This document shows positions 21,590 to 33,405 of a stretch of DNA of 64,000 nt, in pieces. A program made the translations under genes and the position numbers. Numbering within the stretch: the stretch's first letter is position 1; each line of letters starts with the position of its first letter. The DNA is from Bretschneidera sinensis (taxonomy: Eukaryota; Streptophyta; Magnoliopsida; Brassicales; Akaniaceae), in contig CM043698.1 in NCBI GenBank assembly GCA_023935145.1, positions 39,643,501-39,707,500 of the forward strand, written 5' to 3'. The notes beneath the pieces were generated by a model. It saw only the letters and a list, made by a program, of their open reading frames with translations. It made no database searches and was not told where the DNA came from.

Positions 21590-23665
21590 TGGTTCAAATG
21601 CCCTGAACAACTATCTTATCTTTATTTCTGATGCTTGGATAATAGGAGAGAGAAAAGTAGTATTAGTAGGCTCAGGAAGTTCAACTGGAGGACTATACTT
21701 GCTTGGAAGCTTTGGTGTGTTCTTCAAGGGGTGCATGGCTTTATTGATGTCTTCAATCATGTTGTCATCCTCTGGTTCAATATCTAATCTTGGGATGCCA
21801 TGGTTGAGGGTGGTCTCCAATGGATCAGGGTGATGGACCTGAAAAACTTTCTCCACAACACCTTGCATCAAGCTTACATTAGAATATTCATTATCATCTT
21901 TGGTTGATCTTAATGTATTAAATATTTTGAATTCTATTTCCTCATCATTTATCTTCATAGTGACAATGCCCCTTTTTACACTAATATTTGTGTCAGCAGT
22001 TATCATAAAAGGTCTTCCTAAGATGATGGGTAGAGGTAATGGCATATTACATTCTTCCATATCTAATATAATAAAATTAGCAGGTAAAATAATTTTACCT
22101 ACTTTTACCAAAACATCCTCGAGAATACCTCTTGGCCGTTTTATGCTTCTGTCAGCCAGTTGCAAAGTGACGGAGGTTTGTTGAAGCTCCCTCAAACTTG
22201 ATGTCTCGAATACACTGTATGGCAGCAGATTGAAACTCGCTCCTAGATCCCATAGTGCATGCTCGAATAGCTAGTCACATAGCCTATAAGGAATAGTAAA
22301 ACTACCTGGATCTTTTAGTTTTGGTGATAGTTTTCTTAATAGCACAACACTTACCTCTTCAGTCAAGGCCACTATCTTATGCTCCTGAAACTTCCTTTTG
22401 TTAGTGCAACAATCTTTCAAAAATTTGGCATATGCAGGAATTTGTTTAATTGCATCTAATAAAGGAAAGTTTATTTCCACTTTTTTCAAAGTTTCAAAAA
22501 TGTCAATTAGTTTAGTCTATTTCTTAGGTTTTACTAACCTTTGAGGGAAAGGTGGAGGTGCATTTACCTTTTTCCATCTCACTTACCTTAGATGTGGATG
22601 TTTTGTCTGGAGATGCTTGTGCAGGCTTATCGACGCCTATAATCTTTTCACTTCTTAGGGTTGTCACAGCATTTAGTTGTTGATGTCCTCTTGGATTAGG
22701 TATTGGTTGGGCAGGAAGCTCACCTTGCTTTCTACTACTTAGTTCCTTAGCTAATTGCCCCATTTGTACCTCTAGTCCTTAGATGGCTTAATCATATTTA
22801 GCAGTGGTTTGTCTCTTCTTAGTCCGAAATTGTCTAGTTTCTTCCATGAACTATTCATGTGAAGTCATTAATTGTTGCTGCTGAGTTGCCAATTGACTCA
22901 CAAGACTTTCGAGGTCACTTTTCTTTGTCTTAGGAGCTGAGTGGGCTGCTAGTTGGAAGTTTCTTTGCTGCCCTTGACTGTTCTGATTGTTGCTCCAAGA
23001 AAAATTTGAGTGATTCCGTCATCCAGGGTTGTAGGTGTTTGCATAAAGATTATTCTTCAGTGGATAGTTGTTTGGTCCCACAAAGTTTGCTTTCTCATGA
23101 TCTGCAGATGAATACAAGGGACATGTATCAGTATTATAATCAAATTGGGAACAAATAGCACATACCTGGAGTGGTGTAGCTGGTGGGTTAGATGAGGCGC
23201 TCTGAGCAGCCATGGCTTTAACTAACAGATCTAGTTTCCTCTCCACAACAGTTATCTGAGTGGACGATCCTCCATTTAAGTTTACCTCATATATACCTTT
23301 ACTCTTGGTTACATGTCTAACTCGAGAGGAGAACTGCTGAGTGTGTTCGCTTAGGGTTTCGAAGAGCTCCATAGCTTCTTCGTTAATTTTCTCCATCAGC
23401 ACTCCTCCATAACCTGAATCCACAATACTTTTGTTAGTATCACTTAAACCTTTATAGAAAGCTTATACCAGTTTGTCCTGAGGTAGATTGTGATGTGGGC
23501 ATTTTTGTAGCAGCTCGTTGAAGTGTCCCCAAAGAACAGGTCTCCATCATTTTGTTGGAAAGACTGAATCTCCTTCCTCATTTGCCTTGTCTTTTGAGCT
23601 GGAAAATACTTCTTTAGGAACTTGCTGGCCAACTCCTCCCAAGTGTGGCCAGCAACTTCTTTAGT
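21590..23665 (-). pseudogene. Gypsy D gag (C-terminal two thirds) and protease
   Basis: Minus strand. Gag resumes at TWEELASKFLKKYFPAQ (23650) after the E insertion. It continues through an open stretch 23423-23019 with the CAICSQFDYNTDTC knuckle (His replaced by Tyr), the Gln-rich linker, and the EINFPLLDAIKQIPAYAKFLKD block. The protease has the [11 protein letters not shown] block in the 194-codon open segment 22195-21611. That segment ends in the post-protease linker (SPPVELPEPTNTTF) and no RT follows. Stops and small frameshifts throughout. Confidence 0.85.
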
Positions 23666-24231
23666 TTACTGATCTTTAGGAGCATTTTTCTTTTTGAGCA
23701 ATAAATTTTTTTTTATTTATGCCACAGCGTTAATCTAACAGGTCATCTGGTTCACAGTTGAGCAAAAGAAACATACAAATCAAAATTACATGTCATACCC
23801 CACATAACTATGTGCTAATGTGCTCGTGTTAGTTTAGGTCAAACTTATAAATCCTTAAATACCTAAAAGTAAGTGATCTATGTTCAAAACTTAATTATTG
23901 GCCTATATGTTCAAAGTGTTAAGCTCACTTATGAAGTCAAATCATATTGTTTGTTTAGATCACCCAAAATTTTTGGAACAGAATGAACATGCATTTATCT
24001 ATGAAATTTTTGGGACATAGTGTGTGTGTGAGTATGTCCCCATACCCCAAAACTTAAATTGCACATTGTCCCCAATGTGTGAATAGCATGGAAGGAGCTG
24101 ACCTGGGAGATGGAAAACTATATGGCTGGCATGGCTCGTAGCACGCCCCCAAACTTCAATTGGATGCACTCACTCTGTCCTTGAAAAAGAAAGACAAACA
24201 AGTAATAATAAATAGCTACAGAAAAGTAAAT
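23666..24231 (-). repeat. Inverted arm: gypsy 3' untranslated block in minus orientation
   Basis: This 0.57-kb segment is a near copy, in reverse complement, of 25313-25935, both belonging to the gypsy 3' untranslated block (hairpin CACATTG/CAATGTG near 24063, AAGTTTGGGGG complement near 24145). With ORF3 of fragment E between them the two arms form a large inverted repeat with a loop of about 1.1 kb. It abuts the broken gag of D at 23666. Confidence 0.8.
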
Positions 24232-25217
24232 GGGCAGTCCAAGCATTTAAACACCGGGGGTTGAATAGGCTTTTTAAACTAGTCTAATCGACTGCTTACA
24301 CCAAGCTAGTAGTCTAATTCTATGAGAGCATGTCTTTTTACTTCAATAGACCAGGAGTATTGACTTCATCAGTCCAGGGCACATCCATCGAGGTGACTAG
24401 TGCCGACATAGCCGCTACTCTTCATTGCTGTGATGAGTCCCCTCAAGAGGACACCGATATCGATGAGCAACCAGACTCTTTTGACTTGTCCACATTTATT
24501 GAGGATATGTGCGCTGGCCAATACAGCGACAGACACAACAACGCAGCGAGCCGATCAAAGTTGCCTCCACGACTTTGGCTTGTAGACACTATCCTTCACT
24601 GCAATGTGTGTCCATTGGGGCACAAGACACAGAGGAGAGACCAGTTTCTACAGATGTTGTATGCCTTCCACAGAGGTCACTGGTACTCTCTTCCCACTGT
24701 TATATGGAGCCAGCTGCATAAATTTTGGGATCATGTCCATGGCCATCAGACCACCACGGCCAATGCATGGGGGCTCCCATTCCCATTCCTACTCTCGTAC
24801 ATCTTCAAGAAGAAAGGGATTAAGGGGACCACCAGCGACGGACCAGTTCGAGAGTATCCCTTATTCAGGAAGGCTTAGTGGACACATAGCCTCTCGCATA
24901 TGCCTTGAGGACTCCCAGCCCCTACACCTGCAGCTGAGAGGGTTGAGGATGATCATATGGAGATAGAGACCCCTGCAGTTAGCCCATTATGAGAGGAGGA
25001 CCATCCGGACATAGGACCCACAGAGTCCTAGCACTTTCTCGCTAAGTTATCCTCTTTCCGAGGTGAGGTCTCTGCAACTACATCACTCGTGCACCAGCAC
25101 ATAGATGGTTTGGAGGCACGGTTTGCATGATAGGAGGCGATGCTACAGGCCATTCTTGATCGCCTACCTCCGGCACCCGGTACCTCTTTGACTGCACCAC
25201 CCGACGATCAGCAGTGA
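24232..25217 (+). pseudogene. Fragment E third ORF, 5'-truncated
   Basis: Plus strand, homologous to the ORF3 of G from codon ~46 (AVQAFKHRGLNRLFK) to the stop at 25215-25217. A 182-codon open stretch (24330-24878) covers the conserved core LPPRLWLVDTILHCNVCPLGHKTQ, given here as motif landmarks LPPRLWLVD and GHKTQRRDQF, with WGLPFPFLLSYIF. Later stops replace CAG or CGA codons. The C-terminal GLEARFA-QEAMLQAILDRL looks like a short coiled coil. The first ~45 codons are lost at the inverted-repeat junction. Function unknown. Confidence 0.72.
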
Positions 25218-26626
25218 GAGGATACCCTGTCTGGCTGAAGATATTAAACTTAGCGCTCATGGGAGGCACCCCAAAGCATATCCTTTTTAGTATTTTATTT
25301 ATTGTTAGTATTTACTTTTCTATAGCTATTTATTATTACTTGTTTTCCATTTTTTGTTTGTTTGTCTTTCTTTTTTTAAGGACAAAGTGAGTGCATCCAG
25401 TTGAAGTTTGGGGGCATGCTACGAGCCATGCCAGCCATATAGTTCTTCATCTCCCAGGTCAACTCTTTCTATGCTATTCACACATTGGGGACAATGTGAA
25501 ATTTAAGTTTAGGGGTATGGGGACACACTCACACACACACTATGTCCCTTTTTTTTTTATAGATAAATGCATGTTCATTCTGTTCCAAAAATTTTGGGTG
25601 ATCTAAACAAACAATATGATTTGACTTCATAAATGAGCTTAACACTTTGAATATATAGGCCAATAATTAAGTTTTGAACATAAGTCACTTACTTTTAGGC
25701 ATTTAAGGATTCACAAGTTTGACCTGAACTAACACGAGAACATTAGCACATAGTTGTGTGGGGTATGACATTTAATTTTGATTTTTTACATTTCTTTTGC
25801 TCGACTGTGAACCAGATGACCTGTTAGATTAATGCTTTCGCATAAATAAAATAAAATAAAAAATTATTTCTCAAAAAGAAAAATGCACCTAAAGATCAGT
25901 AAACTAATTTTTCACTGAGTAATTGACCCTCTTGCCTCAGTAAGCAGTGAGTGTCAAGTCAAAAGGTGAAAATTTTGTGCATTATGATCATTAAAAAGAA
26001 TTTTTCACTGAGTAACTGGCCCTTTTGCCTCAGTAAGCAGTGAGTGTCACGTCAAAAGGTGGAAATTCTGATTGGTAGCATTAAGACCTGTTAGTTTCGT
26101 AGCATTTTTTACTCAAGTTAGTAAGTCCTTAGGGGTGTCTTAACACCTAATGCCCTAAGACCATCTGGTTTGGGAGTCATTGGCTAAACGCTCGCTACAT
26201 AAGTTAAAAAGAAAGCTTAAAGGAACTAACTTGGCAAAAATCTCACAAACAAAAGAAAAAAAGAAAAACTATGCCATTTTTGTTGATTCTAATAGGAAAT
26301 TTGGTAAATCAAGGGACATCGAAACACTACACATTAGAATTATTTGGAAACCTAATCTGTTATGTGCTAGTCCACCACACACTAAAGTCTAACTTGTGTT
26401 GTCTTAAACTGCCTCATGAAAGTGATTTGCATTCAAAACTCTTATTCATTGCAAAGATATGTTTATATTTGTTAAGCTTGCTCATGAATGCGCATCATAA
26501 TTTTGTGTGAAGACCTAAACTTTTGTGGACACTATGGATATTGGATCTATCTGTGTGTTGTTATTTTTCATTTTAGTTTTTAGTTTTGTATTGCTAAGGG
26601 ACTAGCAATATGTAAGTTTGGGGGTG
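25218..26626 (+). other. Fragment E 3' untranslated block and polypurine tract
   Basis: Starts with the landmark TTAAACTTAGCGCTCATGGG just after ORF3 and ends in AAGTTTGGGGGTG at the LTR. Contains the hairpin CACATTGGGGACAATGTG near 25481-25498, polypurine-like copies near 25406 and 25503 (the latter with one change), the duplicated CACTGAGTAA...CAGTAAGCAGTGAGTG unit (25910-26070) and the GGTGT-CTTA-ACACC hairpin near 26135. No gene; short open frames here are not conserved. Confidence 0.82.
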
Positions 26627-27898
26627 TGATAGGTGCTTAAATATTCATATTTAAGCCCCCTTATTTACATTTGTTAAATCCTTAATTATGTTAATTTAGT
26701 CCATTTTACTTCATTTATGTGTTTCACATGTTTTTATAGGGTCTTAGATAAAAAGAAGCATTTTTGGCACCTAAAGGAAGAAATCTGGAAATCCTGGAGT
26801 AGCTACTGGCAAAAGTACAATCGAGTGCACTATTGGGTGCGATCGAGTGCATAAGCGCTCGTGCGCACACAAGAAAGATCGAGTGCAGCCTTGTGATCGA
26901 GCGCACAATGCATGCGATCGAGCGCATATGTATGGGCGTGAACAGTAAAATGGCAGAACCAGTTTTAGAAATTGAAGAGGTTTTATGTTTTAGGAAATTT
27001 AGGGTTTCCTGAGTCTTCTAGGGTTATTCAACCCCTATAAATACACCTGTAAACACACACAAAAGAGATCACTTCTTTTGTCTTTTGCTTAGCTCGGAAT
27101 TGTAAGCTTTGGAGAAGATTGACAACCCATCCCCATAGTATTCTTTGAGTTTTATAGTTTATGTTTAGTTTATGCTATGATGATTATCTTAGACAGCATG
27201 TGTAACTAACTCTTTATAGGGCTCGATTGAAGCCCTAGTTATGCTTTCCCATATATATATTCATTGATTATCTTTGTAATAGCCTTGATTATGATGCTTA
27301 AATTGATTAATGCTTGTGTTTATTTAAATTCCTCATATGTATATGTCTGATCAATATGTGTATGTGGTATGGACTTGTTAGTTAGATCAATTTGGATGAC
27401 CGAGTCCTGGGTCTAACATTAGTAACAAAATATATCCACACTGGATTCTTGGGTTAATCAACATGGGAAACCGGGAGTAGATACCATACCCTAGGTCCTG
27501 TGTGGTTGTCGATTTCCATAGGTCTTATGCTCTCTTAAAGAACAACTCAGTAGATACCATGCTGAATCCCTTAAGAAAGAAAAGAGTTAGAGTAGATACC
27601 ATGCCCTTAGGTTGACAACCATTAGGTATTCATAGAAAGGCTAGTGCATTGACCTATTACTCATTGGGAAAGTATGATTAGTGGTGGATATCAAAGTCCT
27701 ATGTCTCATTATTATTAATTCACATTCAAACAGTTATTTTGTTCTTCTTTTATTAAGAAACTGATTCTAAAACGAAATTCACCAATCCCTGTGGAAATGA
27801 TCTCGCACTTGCACACTATGCCACCATTGACCTTGTGCACTTGCAAGTAAAACTGTACAGTTATTTACTTATTTATTTAGGTACATAAACGTGTAACA
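26627..27898 (+). repeat. 3' LTR of gypsy fragment E
   Basis: 1272 bp, TGATAGGTGC to GTGTAACA. It carries the CGATCGAGCGCA array at 26815-26935, CTATAAATACACC near 27037, and GTAGATACCATGC-type words. It joins directly to the gag of D (minus) at 27899. About 190 bp of D gag are missing between 23666 and 27899 and no target duplication is seen, so insertion was accompanied or followed by deletion. Confidence 0.88.
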
Positions 27899-28175
27899 AT
27901 GCACTCAGTATTTACGGAGATATGTAGTAGTTTCCTGCCGCCTCAGGTTGATAAGTAATACACAATGGCTGATCGAGGTTTCGTGGGATGAAGGATTGCT
28001 TTATCGGCCTTTGCTCAGGTGGTTGCTGATTTTCGATTTATTTTGCCATTGGTACTTCTTTCTCAATTTCTTCTTCTACCTCTTCTAAGTTGTCTCTAAG
28101 CCTTTGTCGGATAGTCCGCTCAAGCTTGGTATCGAGGGGGAAGAATGGTGGATGCTTGGATCGAATCCCGTGCAT
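27899..28175 (-). pseudogene. Gypsy D gag, N-terminal part
   Basis: Start at 28175 (MHGIRSKHPPFFPLDTKLER), then TIRQRLRDN, an acidic stretch, a TAA stop, and QSFIPRNLDQP and GNYYISP. The gene is cut at 27899 by fragment E and resumes at about 23665 after a gap of about 190 bp. Confidence 0.83.
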
Positions 28176-28479
28176 GAATTGGTAACAATCACTTTAGTGC
28201 AGTAGTTAAACACTGCTGCCCGTGTAACTATTTGCCTCAATTGCGCTCGATTACAAGTGGCACAGAGAATTCTCCTGGTGCCTGAAACAGAAAACAAAAA
28301 TGAATTAGATTAGGGTTTTAATGAAACAAAAATAAGATAAAAAAAGAAACTTAAAATTTTTGAGATTTTTGATAAAAATATAAATAGAATAAAAAAGAAA
28401 TAACAATGATTAATCTAAGCGAAACAAATAATTCTAAAAATAAAATTATGTACAGTCCTCGGAAACGGCACCAAAAACT
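28176..28479 (-). other. Gypsy D leader and decayed primer site
   Basis: Leader of about 300 bp. The primer site (28454-28473) reads TGGTGCCGTTTCCGAGGACT on the minus strand, four to five changes from the tRNA-Asp complement; one is a CG-to-TG change. A single TGCGCTCGAT word lies at 28240. Confidence 0.75.
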
Positions 28480-29755
28480 TTTTGTACATTTATCTATCTA
28501 AATTAATAAGTATACAGTTTTACTTGCAAGTGCACAAGGTCAATAGTAGCATAGTGTGCAAGTGCGAGATCATCTCCACAGGGATTGGTTAATTTCGAAT
28601 TAGAATTAGTTTCTCAATATGAAAGATAAAAATAGATGTTTAAGTGTGAATTAATAATGATAAGAACATAGGGCTTTGATATCCACCACTAATCATACTT
28701 TCCTATTAAGTAAAGTGCCAATGCTATAGCCCTATCATGAATACCTAATGGTTACCAACCATAAGGGCTTGGTCCACTCCTTTGGCTATTGATCTCCCTA
28801 AGAAACGAGTTAGGCATGGTGTATACTTTAACTCTTTTCTCTTTTAAGGGATTCAACATGATGTATACTGAGTTGTTCCTTAAGAGAGAATAAGAGCTGT
28901 GGAAATCGACAACCACATGGGACATAGGGCTCGGTCCACTCCCGGTTTCCCATGTTGATTAATCCAAGAATCCGGTGTGAACATCTTTTGTTACTATTGT
29001 TAGACCCAAGACTCGGTCATCCAAATTGATCTAACTAACTTATCCATACCACATGCATACGTTGATCAGACACACACATATGAGGAATTTAAATAAACAC
29101 AGGCATTAATCAATTAAAGCATCATAACATGGCTATTAGCAAAGGTAATCAATGATCATCTATATAGGAAAGCATAATTAGGGCTTCAATCGAGCCCTAT
29201 TAGGATGTTAGTTACACATGTTCAGTAAACTAAACATTATAACCTTAACTAACTAAAAACAGAAAAATAAAACCCGAAGAATGCTGAGGAGACGAGTCGT
29301 CAATTCCTCTCCAAAGCTTACAATTTCAAGCTCAATCCAAAAGTGTTTTTCTGTGTTTTACAAGGCTATATATAGGGCTCTAAAGTTTCCCCAAAACCCT
29401 AATTTCCTATTTAAAGTCTGGAGACTTCTTTCCAATTTTGGCTCTGATTCCTCTGGAGCGTGTGCGCTCGATCGTATAGATCTGCGTTCGAGCGCATGTG
29501 TGCGCCCGAGCCTTCTGAGTGTGCGCTCGTGTACTTGTGCGCTCGATCGCAATAAGGGTGCACTCGAGCACACCTTGTTGGATTGTAGAACTTTGCTTTT
29601 TATTCTTAAGGGCTCCAAAATATCATCTTTTTGTCAAAGCCCTGTGAAAAACACATAAAACACGAAAATTAAATAGAATCTACTAAAATAGAAAAACAAA
29701 GAGCGTAACAAGCATAAATTAAGGGGCTTAAATATGACTATTTAAGCACTTATCA
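28480..29755 (-). repeat. 5' LTR of gypsy D
   Basis: 1276 bp. The end next to the primer site is mutated (TGTACAAAA instead of CACAACA). The outer end TGATAAGTGC is flanked by the target duplication CGGCT. It carries the CGATCGAGCGCA array at 29460-29570. Similar to 15410-16681 with scattered substitutions. Confidence 0.92.
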
Positions 29756-29934
29756 CGGCTCAGAAGGGAGGAGACATGCTGCTATTCTGGAGGCAGCGGC
29801 TTGGGTGGGCTGTATCACGGTACACAGGGCCGTGCCGCGGTGCACAGGGCCATACCGCGGTTTGCACACCATGAGCCGCGGCGCACACCTGGAGAGGAGG
29901 GGACCTGGACTTTCTAGAGGCCACGGTGCACAAC
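29756..29934 (-). repeat. Copia C 5' LTR, middle fragment
   Basis: GC-rich, matches the C 3' LTR at 5480-5625 and contains several CCGCGG words. Its ends are the target duplications of D (CGGCT, 29756-29760) and G (ACAAC, 29930-29934), which shows both gypsy elements entered the same copia LTR. Confidence 0.87.
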
Positions 29935-31230
29935 TGATAGGTGCTTAAATATTCATATTTAAGCCCCCTTATTTACATTTGTTAAGTCCTTAGTTATGTT
30001 AATTTAGCCCATTTTACTTCATTTTTGTGTTTCACATGTTTTTATAGGGTCTTGGAGAAAAAGAAGCATTTTTGGCACCTAAAAGAAGAAGAAATCCTGG
30101 AGTAGCTACTGGCAAAAGTGCGATCGAGCGCACTATTGGGTGAGATCGAGCGCATAAGCGCTCGTGCACACACAAGAAGGATCGAGCACACAATGCATGC
30201 GATTGAGCGCACATGTACGGGTGTGAACAGTAAAACGACAGAACCAGTTTTTGAAATAGAGGAGGTTTTACGTTTTAGGAAGTTTAGGGTTTCTTGAGTC
30301 TTCTAGGGTTATTCAAACCCTATAAATACACCTTAAACACACACAAAGGAGATCCCTTCTTTTATCTTTTGCTTAGCTCAGAGTTATAGACTTTGGAGAG
30401 GATTGACAACCCATCTCCATAGTATTCTTCGGGTTTTATATTTTATGTTTAGTTTATGTTATAATGCTTATCTTAGACAGCATGTGTAACTAACTCTTTA
30501 TAGGGCTCGATTGAAGCCCTAGTTATGCTTTCTCATATATACATTTATTAATTATCTTTGAAATAGCCTTGATTATGATTCTTAACTTGATTAATGCCTA
30601 TGTTTATTTAAATTCCTCATACGTATATGTCTGATCAATATATGCATATGGTATGGACTTGTTGGTTAGACCATTTGGATGACTGAGTCCTGGGTCTGAC
30701 ATTAGTAACAAAAGATATCCACACCGAATTCTTGGGTTAATCAACATGGGAAACCGGGAGTAGATACCATACCCTAAGTCCTGTGTGGTTATCGATTTCC
30801 ATAGTACCTATGCTCTCTTAAGAAATAACTCAGTAGATACCATGCTGAATCCCTTAAGACAGAAAAGAGTTAGAGTAGATACCATGCCTAACTCATTGCT
30901 TAGGGAAATCAATAGCTTAAGGAGTAGATACCATGCCCTTAGGTTGACAACCATTAGGTATTCATAGTAGGGCTAGAGCATTGACATATTACTCTTTGGG
31001 AAAGTATGACTAATGGTGGATATCAAGGCCCTATGTCTCATTATTATTAATTCACATTCAATAGTTGTTTTGATCTTCTTTTATTAAGAAACTGATTCTA
31101 AAAACGAAATTCACCAATTCCTGTGGAAATGATCTCGCACTTACATATTATGCTACCATTGACCTTGTGCACTTGCAAGTAAAACTATATGGATATTTAC
31201 TTATTTATTTATGTAGATAATCGCACAACA
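29935..31230 (+). repeat. 5' LTR of gypsy G
   Basis: TGATAGGTGC to CGCACAACA. U3 has a CGATCGAGCGCA array at 30118-30215, followed by CTATAAATACACC near 30320. Four GTAGATACCATGC-type words lie at 30750-30935. A 60-codon sense open frame (30785-30967) is also open in the 3' LTR. Confidence 0.94.
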
Positions 31231-31236
31231 AGTTTT

Positions 31237-31543
31237 TGGCGCCGTTGCCAGGGATTGCACTAAATTTCCTTTTAGAATTATTTTCGTTTAGTTTAATCAT
31301 CATTAGTTGTTATTTTATTCTACTTTATTTTTATCTAAAATCTAAACAAAAATTAATCTTTTGTTTATCATCTTTATTTTTATAAAACGCTAATCGATTT
31401 CTTTTCTATTTCAGGGCATCAGCAGAACTTTCTGTGATATTTGAGATCGATCGCACTCTCTTGTGCGATCGAGTGCAATTAGGGCAGAGAATTACCCGAG
31501 CAGTAGAGTTGAACCGCTGCACTGAAGCTGGTTTTTCTGATTT
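31237..31543 (+). other. Gypsy G primer site (31237-31256) and leader
   Basis: TGGCGCCGTTGCCAGGGATT differs by one base from the tRNA-Asp complement. The leader after it is A/T-rich and ends with two CGATCG-containing words (31447-31480) before the gag start. Confidence 0.85.
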
Positions 31544-31754
31544 ATGCACGGACTTCGATCCCGACGTCCAACATTCTTTCCCCTCGATCTTGAGCTTGAG
31601 TGGACCATCCGACAAAGGCTTAGGAACAACTTTGAGGAGAACGAAGAATAATCCAAGAATGAAGCACCAATGGCAGAACAACTCGAAAACCAGCAACCAC
31701 CTACACGAGTACTGATGAAGCAATCCTTTATTCCACGGAACCTTGATCAGCCAT
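31544..31754 (+). pseudogene. Gypsy G gag, N-terminal part
   Basis: ATG at 31544 (MHGLRSRRPTFFPLDLELEW) with a TAA stop after about 36 codons; the homologous reading continues to QSFIPRNLDQP. It is cut at 31754 by the insertion of J and continues at 36979. Confidence 0.85.
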
Positions 31755-33118
31755 TGATAGACGCTTAAATATACATATTTAAGCCCCCTTATTTACACTT
31801 GTTAGATCCTTTATTACATTAATTTGGTATCTTTTACTCCATTTGTGTGTTTTACATGTTTTTATAGGGTCTTGGAGAAAAAGAAGTAGTTTTGGCACTT
31901 TAAGGAAGAAATCTAGAAGCCCTAAAGCACTTTCTAGACAACGTGCGATCGAGCGCACATGCAATGCGATCGAGCGCACATACGATCGTGCGCACACTTA
32001 TAGGATCGAGCGCACACTGCGATCGAGCGCAAGGACACATGCGATCGAGCGTAAATGTACAGGCATGAATAGTAAACTACAGAACCCTATTTTGGAAATA
32101 ACCTTATTTTGGAAATAACTCTATTTTGGAAATAAAGGAGTTTTGTGTTTTAGGAAAGTTTAGAAACTCATGAGTCTATTAGGACTTCTCAAGGACCTAT
32201 AAATACACTTGTAAACTCACACACAAAAACACACCTTAGATAGTAAACACTTTTCTCTTTTCTTTTCTTGGAGTGGAGAGCTTGGGAGAGAATTGACGCC
32301 TCTTCTCTCGGGTTTATTCTTCTCCCTTATGTTTTGTTTAATTATGTTTATTTCAGTTAGTATGTGTAACTAACTCTCTTATAGGGCTCGATTGAAGCCC
32401 TAGTTATGCATTCCCATATTTTTATTGATTAAATCTTTGCATAGCTTATTATGTTACTTAACTTGATTAACACCTGTGCTTATTTATATTCCTCATATGT
32501 ATGTGTAAGGCCAACGTATGCATGTGGTATGGATAGGTTAGTTAGATCAATTTGGATGACTGAGTCTTGGGTCTAACATTAGTAACAAGGGACCATCTTA
32601 TCCGGATACCCGGGTTAATCAACATGGGAAACCGGGAGTAGATACCATGCCCTAGGTCTCATGTGGTTGTCGATTTCCACAGTACCTATGCTTTCTTAAG
32701 GAACAACTCAAGCAGATACCATGCTGAATCCCTTAAGGAAGAAAAGAGTTAGAGTAGATACCATGCCTAACTCGTTGCTTAGGGAAATCAATAGCTTAAG
32801 GAGTAGATACCATGCCCTTAGGTTGGCAACTAGTAGGTACACATAATATGGCTAGAGCACTGATACTTTATACAAAATCGGGAATGTATGACTAGTGGTG
32901 GATATCAAAGCCCTATGTCTTTATTATTATCAAATCACCCTTCAGTTTATTATTTCTATCTTTTTACATTGCAATTATAATTCTAAATCGAACTTTACCA
33001 ATCCCTGTGGAGATGATCTTGCATTCGCACACTATGCTACACTATTGACCTTGTGCACTTGTAAGTAAACAAAGTCCGATCATTCACCTATTTTATTTAG
33101 GTATATTATCGCACAACA
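31755..33118 (+). repeat. 5' LTR of gypsy J
   Basis: 1364 bp, TGATAGACGC to CGCACAACA. It has one extra 21-bp unit with CGATCGAGCGCA (31955-31980) relative to the 3' copy. CTATAAATACACTTG at about 32205. A triplicated CTATTTTGGAAATAA word lies at 32085-32130. Confidence 0.94.
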
Positions 33119-33405
33119 AGTTTTTGGCGCCATTGCCGGGGATTGCGCTAAATTTTCTTTTAGAATTATTTTCATCCTTATTTTTATTTTTATTATTTAT
33201 TTATTTATTTTTTTTGTATCAAACCCTAATTGATTACTTTTTTGTTTCAGGCACTTCAAAACCCTAACTCTACTTCTGTGGTATTTGCGATCGATCGCAA
33301 CCTCCTTTGCGATCGAGCGCATTTAGGGCAGAAAGTATCCGAGCAGCAGAGTAAAACTGCTGCACTGAAGCTTATCAGCTAATTCATTCAAAGGGAGAAG
33401 CACCA
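33119..33405 (+). other. Gypsy J primer site (33125-33144) and leader
   Basis: TGGCGCCATTGCCGGGGATT, one change from the tRNA-Asp complement. The leader has CGATCGATCG and CGATCGAGCG words at 33285-33325, as in G, just before the ORF. Confidence 0.88.

Larger units (their letters stand above)
15410..29755 (-). mobile_element. Ty3/gypsy (Athila-type) element D
   Basis: Minus-strand element with LTRs at both ends and the perfect target duplication CGGCT at 15405-15409 and 29756-29760. Internal order on the minus strand: primer site, gag, protease, then directly the region before ORF3, ORF3, 3' untranslated block, polypurine tract. RT, RNase H and integrase are absent: the post-protease linker ends near 21600 and the pre-ORF3 spacer starts right after. 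It carries solo LTR M and the rearranged fragment E. Confidence 0.92.
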
